This document shows positions 57,488 through 64,000 of a DNA stretch of 64,000 nucleotides, piece by piece (the stretch's first letter is position 1; each line of letters opens with the position of its first letter). Under the pieces are notes generated by a model. That model saw only the letters and a program-made list of their open reading frames with translations, made no database searches and was not told the origin of the DNA. The position numbers and the translations under genes were made by a program. The stretch spans positions 1-64,000 of the forward strand of contig JABXII010000012.1 in the NCBI GenBank assembly GCA_013373175.1. The letters are read 5' to 3'. The DNA is from Campylobacteraceae bacterium (GTDB lineage: Bacteria; Campylobacterota; Campylobacteria; Campylobacterales; Arcobacteraceae).

Positions 57488-58717
57488 ATGAAAATTCTAA
57501 GTGCCTCATGGATAATAACTTGCAATGAAGATAGTACCATCATAAAAGATGGTGCTATTGTTTTTGATGAAAAAATTATTGATGTGGGTACTAAAGAGTA
57601 CATTGAAAATAAGTACACAGGAATTGAAATTGAGTTTTTAGGCGAAAACTCAGTTTTAATGCCAGGACTTATAAACTCTCATGTTCATTTAGAATTTTCT
57701 TCAAATGCAACTACTTTAAAGTATGGAAACTTTATGCAATGGCTAAACTCTGTTATTGCATCTAGAGAAGAGTTAGTTGAAAAAGCAACAAGTAAACTTA
57801 TCTCTAAAAAGTTAGCTAAAATGCTAAAAAGTGGTACTACTACAATTGGAGCTATCTCTTCATATTCACTTGATATAGAACCATGTTTAAAATCTCCTAT
57901 AAATACTGTATTTTTTACAGAAGTAATAGGAAGTAAAGCTGATATGATAGATAACTTGTTTGCAGATTTTAAAGCAAGATTAAATAGTGCAAAAAAGAAT
58001 GAAAGTAAAAGTTTTATTCCAGCAATTGCAATACACTCACCATATTCAGTACATCCATTTTTAGTAAGAGAAGCTTTAAATCTTGCAAGGGAAGAGAAGT
58101 TAACAGTTAGTTCTCACTTTTTAGAATCACCAGAAGAGTTTGAGTGGTTACACCGTGATGAAGGTGGTTTTTTAGAATTTTTCAAGAATTTCTTAGGGCA
58201 AGAAAAAAGTGTTACAAAACCAATGGAGTTTTTAAATCAATTTAAAGATATAGATAATCTATCGTTTACTCATTGTGTTGAAACTAGTATTGATGATTTA
58301 GAGAAAATAAAAGAGCTTAATGCTTTTGTAAATCATTGTGTGACTTCAAATAGATTATTAAATAACACAAAGCTAGATATAGATAGATTAATTGATTTAA
58401 AAGTGCCATTTACAATTGGTACAGATGGACTTAGTTCAAATAACTCTTTATCAATGTTTGATGAATTAAGAAATTGTTTAATGATACATACAAATAAAAA
58501 TCCAATCTCTTTTTCTAAAAGCCTACTTAAAGCTGCAACAGTAAATGGTGCTAAAGCTTTAGGTTTACAAAAAGGACAGTTAGCAAAAGATAAAGATTCA
58601 GATATCATAGCAATTAATTTACCAGATAAAATAAAAGATGAAGAGGATTTATGTATGAACGTTATATTACACACTAAGTTTGTGAATAAAGTATATATTG
58701 GAGGACAAAATGCTTAA
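57488..58717 (+). CDS. mqnX: Aminodeoxyfutalosine deaminase (menaquinone synthesis)
   Basis: Amidohydrolase of the futalosine route to menaquinone. Metal ligands: NSHVHLEFS (His-x-His), AIHSPYSVHP, SSHFLE and IGTDGLSSNNS. 409 residues; close in pattern to the Campylobacter 6-aminodeoxyfutalosine deaminase (Cj0067-type). Its placement after aroQ is conserved in Campylobacter. It confirms that the organism uses futalosine-pathway menaquinone, as Campylobacterota do. The next gene starts inside its last codons. Confidence 0.88.
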   Translation: MKILSASWIITCNEDSTIIKDGAIVFDEKIIDVGTKEYIENKYTGIEIEFLGENSVLMPGLINSHVHLEFSSNATTLKYGNFMQWLNSVIASREELVEKATSKLISKKLAKMLKSGTTTIGAISSYSLDIEPCLKSPINTVFFTEVIGSKADMIDNLFADFKARLNSAKKNESKSFIPAIAIHSPYSVHPFLVREALNLAREEKLTVSSHFLESPEEFEWLHRDEGGFLEFFKNFLGQEKSVTKPMEFLNQFKDIDNLSFTHCVETSIDDLEKIKELNAFVNHCVTSNRLLNNTKLDIDRLIDLKVPFTIGTDGLSSNNSLSMFDELRNCLMIHTNKNPISFSKSLLKAATVNGAKALGLQKGQLAKDKDSDIIAINLPDKIKDEEDLCMNVILHTKFVNKVYIGGQNA

Positions 58718-59600
58718 TTTTTTTAAAAAACTTTTTTATCCTATTATTGCTATTTTAGATTTTATTACGAAATATTTTAAAACAATAGTTTTTTTAACAA
58801 TTGTTTATTACTTTGTATCAACTTCAAATGAAGCAAATATAAATGAAGGAAGTTTTGAAAGTGCAAATCTACAAAAAATAGAACTATTTGGTCCTATTTT
58901 AGATTCACAAAAAATTTTAGCTCAAATTAATGAAGCTAAAAAGAATGAAAATATCAAAGGTGTATTACTTGATGTAAACTCTCCAGGAGGAGCAGTTGCT
59001 CCATCAGTTGAAATTGCTTATGCAATTAAAGAGTTAAACGCTTTAAAGCCAGTTGTAGCTTATGCAAGTGGTATTATGGCTAGTGGAAGTTATTACTCTT
59101 CAATTTGGGCAAAAGAGATTATTGCAAATCCAGGAAGTATGGTTGGTTCTATTGGAGTTATTTTCCAAGGAACAAACTTAGAAGAGTTAATGGATAAGAT
59201 TGGAGTTAAAACTCAAACAGTAAAAGCAGGAAAATACAAAGAGTCTGGAACTCCAACAAGAGCTTGGTCAGATTTTGAAAAGCAAGAGTTAGAAAAGGTT
59301 ATAGATGATACATATAATATGTTTATCTCTGATGTTGCTAGTGCAAGAGGCTTAAAGGTTCAAGACCACAAAAAATTTGCAGATGCACATATCTTTACTT
59401 CATCTCAAGCAAAAAGAGTTGGCTTAGTTGATGAGGTTAATACTTTAACTTTTGCTCAAAAAAGAGTAATTGAACTATCAGGAGTAAAAAATCCTACTTG
59501 GAAAAAACAAGATAAATTTGATAAGTTTATTGATAGAATTATTCAAGAATCAGTATCTAATTTTTCTGTATTACTAGAGGGTGGATTAAAAGCTTACTAA
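58710..59600 (+). CDS. sppA: Signal peptide peptidase SppA
   Basis: Membrane serine protease digesting cleaved signal peptides. ATG 58710 has GGAGGACAAA directly before it; ATG 58698 would overlap mqnX more. One membrane helix (about 20-38), then the S49 fold: GGAVAPSVEI, catalytic Ser in GIMASGSYYSS and Lys in KAGKYKESGTPTR. 296 residues, the short (single-domain) form. Overlaps mqnX by 8 bp. Confidence 0.93.
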   Translation: MLNFFKKLFYPIIAILDFITKYFKTIVFLTIVYYFVSTSNEANINEGSFESANLQKIELFGPILDSQKILAQINEAKKNENIKGVLLDVNSPGGAVAPSVEIAYAIKELNALKPVVAYASGIMASGSYYSSIWAKEIIANPGSMVGSIGVIFQGTNLEELMDKIGVKTQTVKAGKYKESGTPTRAWSDFEKQELEKVIDDTYNMFISDVASARGLKVQDHKKFADAHIFTSSQAKRVGLVDEVNTLTFAQKRVIELSGVKNPTWKKQDKFDKFIDRIIQESVSNFSVLLEGGLKAY

Positions 59601-59601
59601 G

Positions 59602-59627
59602 AAGATAGAATTTTTTAATTCTATCTT
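59602..59627 (+). terminator. Terminator after sppA
   Basis: AAGATAGAATT - TTTT - AATTCTATCTT, perfect 11-bp stem followed by TTTTTCTCTTTTT. Clear intrinsic terminator. Confidence 0.92.
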
Positions 59628-59643
59628 TTTTTCTCTTTTTTAA

Positions 59644-59669
59644 GCACTTTTTATTATTTATGCTATAAT
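59644..59669 (+). promoter_or_regulatory. Promoter-like element before the RhlE-type gene
   Basis: TGCTATAAT at 59661-59669 is an extended -10 box (TGn + TATAAT). No good -35 is seen, which is common with extended -10 sites. The resulting ~78-base 5' UTR is fairly long and could hold regulation typical of RNA-helicase genes. Confidence 0.5.
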
Positions 59670-59753
59670 ACGCAAAAATTATAGTAAAAATCTGCATATT
59701 CTTCAATTATCACGAATTACTTTTTTAAACTACTAATATATCAAAGGTTATAT

Positions 59754-61136
59754 ATGTCATTTTCAAAATTAGGATTAAATCCTAATATTTTAAAAGCGAT
59801 TAAAGAGCAAGGCTACACAAAACCTACTTTAATCCAAGAGCAAGCTATTCCAAAAGTTTTGGAAAAAAAAGATTTGCTTGCAGCAGCACAAACAGGTACA
59901 GGAAAAACAGCAGCTTTTACTTTACCTCTTTTAGAGTTTATGAGTTTAAAGCCTCATAGAAAAGATCAAAAGGCTTATATCAAAGCATTAATTTTAGTTC
60001 CAACAAGAGAACTAGCACTTCAAGTTTTTGAAAATATTCAAAGTTATAGTAAATATCTTCCTTTAAAAACAGCAGTAATTTTTGGAGGAGTAGGAATTAA
60101 TCCACAGAAAGCTAGTTTAAGAAAAGGTGTTGATATAGTAATAGCAACTCCTGGAAGATTATTAGATCATATGTCTCAAGATACTATAGATTTATCAAGG
60201 GTTGATTTTTTAGTTCTTGATGAAGCAGATAGAATGTTAGATATGGGATTTATTCATGATATCAAAAAAGTTGTAGCTACAGTTCCAAATCATAGACAAA
60301 CACTACTTTTCTCAGCTACTTTTTCTGATGAAATAAAGAAGTTATCTAACTCATTTTTAAATAATCCCGAAACTGTTGAAGTTGCAAGAAGTAATACTTT
60401 ATCCCAACAGGTTTCACAAGCAGCTCATTATGTAACTAAAGAGAAAAAGAAAAACTTATTAGCATTTTTAATACATACAAAAGAGTGGAATCAAGTTTTA
60501 GTTTTCACACGAACTAAACATGGAGCAAATAGATTAAGTGAATTTTTAAATAAAAGTAATATCTCATCTTTAGCAATTCATGGTAATAAATCTCAAGGTG
60601 CAAGAACTACAGCTTTAAAAGATTTTAAATCAAAGAAAATCAAAGTACTAGTAGCAACTGATATTGCAGCACGTGGTATTGATATTGAACTTTTACCACA
60701 TGTAATTAATTATGAATTACCAAATGTACCAGAAGATTACGTTCATAGAATTGGAAGAACGGGTAGGGCAGGAAATGTAGGTGAAGCTTTATCTTTAGTT
60801 TGTGATGAAGAAGCTCAATTTTTAGAAGATATTGAAAAGTTAACTAAAACAACTATTCCTGTAAGAGAAGTAGAAGGTTTTACAATTAGTGCATTAAAAA
60901 AGCCAAAAAAATCTTCTAATACAAAAAGTAGAAATAATAATAAAAGAAACTCTTCAAATACTAATGAAAGAAGACCTAAGTCAAATACAAGAATCAAAAA
61001 TAATGGTGAAAAAACAGACTTTAAAAAAGAAGTAGATGACTTCATTGAAAATAGAAAAAAACAGACTTCTAGAAGAAATTCAAATAGAAAAATTACAGGT
61101 AATTACAGAAGAGGACAAGGTAGTAATAGTAAATAA
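59754..61136 (+). CDS. DEAD-box RNA helicase (RhlE type)
   Basis: 460 residues. Q motif and Walker A ([14 protein letters not shown]), [21 protein letters not shown] box in [13 protein letters not shown] in [11 protein letters not shown], and [12 protein letters not shown]. After ~385 a basic Asn/Arg/Lys/Ser-rich tail continues to the end, which would bind RNA. RhlE-class enzymes unwind rRNA helices during ribosome maturation and cold adaptation. Confidence 0.94.
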   Translation: MSFSKLGLNPNILKAIKEQGYTKPTLIQEQAIPKVLEKKDLLAAAQTGTGKTAAFTLPLLEFMSLKPHRKDQKAYIKALILVPTRELALQVFENIQSYSKYLPLKTAVIFGGVGINPQKASLRKGVDIVIATPGRLLDHMSQDTIDLSRVDFLVLDEADRMLDMGFIHDIKKVVATVPNHRQTLLFSATFSDEIKKLSNSFLNNPETVEVARSNTLSQQVSQAAHYVTKEKKKNLLAFLIHTKEWNQVLVFTRTKHGANRLSEFLNKSNISSLAIHGNKSQGARTTALKDFKSKKIKVLVATDIAARGIDIELLPHVINYELPNVPEDYVHRIGRTGRAGNVGEALSLVCDEEAQFLEDIEKLTKTTIPVREVEGFTISALKKPKKSSNTKSRNNNKRNSSNTNERRPKSNTRIKNNGEKTDFKKEVDDFIENRKKQTSRRNSNRKITGNYRRGQGSNSK

Positions 61137-61169
61137 AAAAAGGCAAGGTGTGTGATTCCTTGCCTTTTT
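61137..61169. terminator. Bidirectional terminator between helicase and ackA
   Basis: AAAAAGGCAAGG - 9 bases - CCTTGCCTTTTT: perfect 12-bp stem with A-run before and T-run after, working for the convergent genes on either side. Confidence 0.92.
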
Positions 61170-61200
61170 CCTTTTCCCTAGTATAAATCTTGAGTAATTT

Positions 61201-62400
61201 CTACTCAAGACCTTTAACGATTTTATATGTATCGCTTGCAATAACATATTCTTCGTTTGTTGGTATAACAAAAATTCTAGCATCAGAACTATTTGTTGCA
61301 ATATCTCTTGCTTTGCTAGATCTTTTATTATTTTTAGTTGGGTCAATATTTAATCCCATTCCATCAAGTCCAGCACAAACAATTTCTCTAATTAAAGCAG
61401 AGTTTTCTCCAATTCCACCAGTGAAACATAATGCATCTACACCATCTAACGCTGCAACATATGAACCAACATATTTTTTGATATTGTAAGCAACCATATC
61501 AACTGCTAATCTACATCTATCATCACCTTTTTGCATTCCATCAAGAACTTCTCTTAAGTCTGATGATTTTCCAGAAACACCTAAGATACCAGATTTTTTG
61601 TTCATTAAATCAAGTGTTTCATCTATAGTCATTCCTTCTTGGCTCATCATAAATGAAATTGCACCTGCACCTACATCTCCAGCTCTTGTTCCCATCATTA
61701 AACCTTGAACAGGAGTAAGACCCATTGAAGTATCAATACATTTACCATTTAATACTGCACTTACAGAAGAACCATTACCTAAGTGACATACGATAATTCT
61801 AGTATTATGTTTTTTATCTAGCATACCTCTTGCTTCATTAGAAACGAAGAAATGAGAAGTTCCATGGAAACCATATTTTCTAATTCCATGTTTTGAATAT
61901 TGGTCATATGGTAAAGCATACATATAAGCATAATCAGGCATAGTTTGATGGAAAGCAGTATCAAATACAGCTACATTTGGTTTACCTGGCATTAAATCTT
62001 GACAGATTTCCATTCCCATAATATTTGCTGGGTTATGTAAAGGTGCTAAAGGAATTAACTTTTTCATAGTTTGAATAACTTTATCACTTACCATAACAGA
62101 ACTAGCAAACTCTTCACCACCATGTACTGCTCTGTGTCCGATTGCTTCAATATCGTCAATAGAGTTAATTACTTTACCTTCACCTTCTGTTAGTGTTCTT
62201 AATACTAATTCAATAGCTTCTTTATGAGTAGGCATAGAAACATCAATTTTTAATTCTTGATCATCTCCAAACTCATGCTTTAATACACCATCAATTCCAA
62301 TTCTTTCACAAATACCAACAGCTAAAACATCTTTTGTTACTGGGTTCATTAATTGGTACTTTAATGATGAACTTCCTGCGTTTAAAATAAATACTAACAT
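61201..62400 (-). CDS. ackA: Acetate kinase
   Basis: Interconverts acetate+ATP and acetyl phosphate+ADP. FILNAGSSSLKYQLM, MGLTPVQGLMMGTRAGDVG (only part quoted), HLGNGSSVSAV and CFTGGIGENSALIRE are all canonical. 399 residues. Downstream of pta (gap 32 bp), same strand: pta-ackA operon for acetate formation or uptake. A partial second ackA lies upstream at the window edge. Confidence 0.96.
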   Translation of the reverse strand: MLVFILNAGSSSLKYQLMNPVTKDVLAVGICERIGIDGVLKHEFGDDQELKIDVSMPTHKEAIELVLRTLTEGEGKVINSIDDIEAIGHRAVHGGEEFASSVMVSDKVIQTMKKLIPLAPLHNPANIMGMEICQDLMPGKPNVAVFDTAFHQTMPDYAYMYALPYDQYSKHGIRKYGFHGTSHFFVSNEARGMLDKKHNTRIIVCHLGNGSSVSAVLNGKCIDTSMGLTPVQGLMMGTRAGDVGAGAISFMMSQEGMTIDETLDLMNKKSGILGVSGKSSDLREVLDGMQKGDDRCRLAVDMVAYNIKKYVGSYVAALDGVDALCFTGGIGENSALIREIVCAGLDGMGLNIDPTKNNKRSSKARDIATNSSDARIFVIPTNEEYVIASDTYKIVKGLE

Positions 62401-62432
62401 ATATCTTTTCCCTCTTTCTTATAAATTTTAGA

Positions 62433-63425
62433 TTAACATTGTGTAGCAGTGATAGCAACTAAGTTAGCGATATCATCAACTGAACAACCTCTTGATAAGT
62501 CATTTACAGGTTTTGCTAAACCTTGAACAACTGGACCATGAGCAGCAGCTCCTGCAAATCTTTGTACTAATTTATATCCTATATTTCCTGATTGTAAATC
62601 TGGGAATACAAGTATATTAGCACGTCCAGCTACTTTTGAATCTGGTGCTTTTTTAGCTCCTACTGCTTCAATAATTGCAGCATCTGCTTGCAATTCTCCA
62701 TCAAATTCAAAATCAACGTTTCTTTCTTGTAATATATCTACAGCAAATTGTACTTTGTCAACTAGTGGGTGACTTGCACTTCCTTTAGTTGAGAAAGATA
62801 ACATAGCAACTCTTGGGTCTAAACCAACAACAGATTTAGCAGTAGCAGCTGTAGCACTAGCAATATCCGCTAATTGTTCAGCATTTGGTTCTGGAATAAC
62901 TGCACAATCTGCAAAAAGAATTAATCCATTATCTCCAAATTTACCATCAGCTGTTTCCATAATAAATGCAGAAGAAACTGTATTTATTCCAGGAGCAGTT
63001 TTAATAACTTGAATAGCAGCTCTTAATACATCTGCAGTTGGTGAATTTGAACCAGCAACAAGTCCATCTGCTTCACCTAATCTTACCATCATACAACCAA
63101 AAAACCTTGGTTCTGTAGTCATGATTTCAGTAGCTTCTTCTCTAGATAAGTTTTTTGCTTTTCTTAACTCTACTAATTCGTCAATATATCTCTCAATCCC
63201 ATCAAATTTCTTAGGATCAATAATAGTTGCACCATCTATGAAAGCTCCACATGAAGCAGCATCTGCTTTAATCTGTTCTTCATTTCCAATTAAAACTACA
63301 TTAGCAGTTTTTTCATCTAAAACCTTTTGAGCAGCTTGTAGTACTCTTTCGTCTTCAGACTCTGGAAGAACAATAGTTTTAAGTTCTTTTTTAGCATTGT
63401 CCTTAATACTTTCTATTAAACCCAT
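62433..63425 (-). CDS. pta: Phosphate acetyltransferase
   Basis: Converts acetyl-CoA to acetyl phosphate, paired with AckA. 330 residues from ATG 63425, with AGGACG upstream; the PTA_PTB domain alone, lacking the DRTGG/AAA extension of long Pta. AGSNSPTADVLRAAIQVI, LDPRVAMLSFSTKGSASHP and GRANILVFPDLQSGNIGYK are typical (each shortened here). Confidence 0.95.
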   Translation of the reverse strand: MGLIESIKDNAKKELKTIVLPESEDERVLQAAQKVLDEKTANVVLIGNEEQIKADAASCGAFIDGATIIDPKKFDGIERYIDELVELRKAKNLSREEATEIMTTEPRFFGCMMVRLGEADGLVAGSNSPTADVLRAAIQVIKTAPGINTVSSAFIMETADGKFGDNGLILFADCAVIPEPNAEQLADIASATAATAKSVVGLDPRVAMLSFSTKGSASHPLVDKVQFAVDILQERNVDFEFDGELQADAAIIEAVGAKKAPDSKVAGRANILVFPDLQSGNIGYKLVQRFAGAAAHGPVVQGLAKPVNDLSRGCSVDDIANLVAITATQC

Positions 63426-63605
63426 CAAGCGTCCTTTTTTATAAAATCAGTGAAAATTATATTATTCAAGTGTAGCATTAAAGTAGCATTACATAGGCTA
63501 AAATGAAAAAGTTTTATACATAATTATTGTCTGTGTATAAAAGTAGTACATATCTTTTGTATAAAGATAAATTTCTGTGTATTTTTTCTTAAGTATTAGA
63601 ATGTG

Positions 63606-63634
63606 GTTAGTAAAAGCATTATGCTTTTACTAAC
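63606..63634. terminator. Palindrome at the end of the second ackA
   Basis: GTTAGTAAAAGCAT and ATGCTTTTACTAAC form 14 perfect base pairs around one central base; the stop codon of the minus-strand gene sits in the centre. The gap 63435-63605 has no gene; it contains a direct repeat GTAGCATTA / GTAGCATTACA near 63473-63492. Confidence 0.5.
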
Positions 63635-64000
63635 TTATAAGTGTCTTGTGCAATAACAAATTCTTCATTAGTAGGAATAACAAATATTTTTATTTTTGAA
63701 TCTTTTTTATTAATCTCTCTATTAGCTTTTTCTCTTTCTTTATTCTTAGTTTTATCTATTTCTACTCCGATAAATTCAAGACCAGAACAAACTTTTTCTC
63801 TAATAATATCTGCATTCTCACCAATTCCAGCAGTAAAGCAAATAGCATCTACTCCACCTAGAACACCTGCATAAGAACAAATATATTTTCTGATTCTATT
63901 ACACATCATTTCAATACAAATTGTTGCTCTTTGGTCACCATCATTTGCAGCTTTAATAACTTCTCTTAAATCTGAAGAAATTCCAGAAACACCTAATATT
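63619..64000 (-). CDS. Second acetate kinase (partial, 5' end beyond window)
   Basis: The frame stays open from stop 63619 through the right edge and shows LGVSGISSDLREVIKAA, then CFTAGIGENADIIREKV and FVIPTNEEFVIAQDTY, the C-terminal part of an acetate kinase. It differs clearly from ackA at 61201 in sequence (for example TAGIGEN versus TGGIGEN and a Lys/Glu-rich stretch after IDKTKN). It lies upstream of pta on the same strand, so the region holds ackA2-pta-ackA1. Confidence 0.9.
   Translation of the reverse strand, partial: ILGVSGISSDLREVIKAANDGDQRATICIEMMCNRIRKYICSYAGVLGGVDAICFTAGIGENADIIREKVCSGLEFIGVEIDKTKNKEREKANREINKKDSKIKIFVIPTNEEFVIAQDTYKLVKA

Noticed and set aside
63606..63634. A protein-binding operator rather than a transcript end
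   Set aside because: The perfect palindrome overlaps a stop codon, the usual place for a 3'-end hairpin; still uncertain because it lacks a U-run.

Overview
The window looks like a chromosomal segment of an Arcobacter-type member of the Campylobacterota (Epsilonproteobacteria). The DNA is very AT-rich and densely coding. It carries group-typical genes: a MutS7-type MutS with a C-terminal HNH nuclease, the futalosine-pathway deaminase MqnX, and histidine kinases with the HQWRQPLN box. Several local gene orders resemble those I know from Campylobacter and Helicobacter: panD-ybaB; suhB...accD-rlmH-dksA-membrane protein-dus; prmA-ftsH...psd-like; folK/aroQ/mqnX/sppA. No rRNA, tRNA, CRISPR array or complete insertion sequence was found.

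Layout. 1-2406: chemotaxis (cheW, a CheY-like protein, a REC-PAS-coiled-coil protein). 2420-6904: periplasmic cyclophilin, panD, ybaB, a prenyl synthase, and groES-groEL behind a sigma70 promoter with a clear CIRCE operator. 6905-7271: a non-coding stretch with three hairpins. 7272-18620: housekeeping genes (YkgJ-type Cys protein, suhB-like, glmS, metK, accD, rlmH, dksA-like, membrane protein, dus, prmA, ftsH). 18761-24174: a kinase / REC-PAS-PAS-HD-GYP / Cache-kinase cassette lying between ftsH and a psd-like gene. 24833-26617: leuA with a leader that may hold a leucine attenuator. 26648-34639: a tight run of seven-gene type packing: voltage-gated-type K+ channel with RCK domain, a lone RCK protein, a duplicated DUF1538 membrane protein with a C-terminal PII-like domain, a thioredoxin-like protein, a haem-binding-domain protein and mutS7.

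The most unusual locus is 34334-36666. The last 299 bp of mutS7 (its HNH end) occur twice, with only three differences, all synonymous. About 1.7 kb separates the copies: an unrecognised two-helix membrane protein gene with its own terminator on the minus strand, and a broken AlpA/excisionase-like HTH gene. This is the pattern left when an integrative element enters the 3' end of a gene and supplies a replacement end, as e14 does at icd in E. coli.

36685-48937 is accessory and metal-related: HPP membrane protein and a TetR regulator with matching operators, a diguanylate cyclase with a haem-type CxxCH sensor, an MFS transporter, hisA-hisH, comF, an ArsR regulator with a Zn/Cd-type P-ATPase, a YceI protein, and a TonB-dependent siderophore receptor behind a Fur-box-like site. 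49034-64000 is mostly housekeeping: lepA, an OmpA-type protein, prs, two adjacent different mnmA genes, folK, an M24 peptidase, aroQ, mqnX, sppA, an RhlE-type helicase, ackA and pta, and the start of a second ackA that runs off the window.
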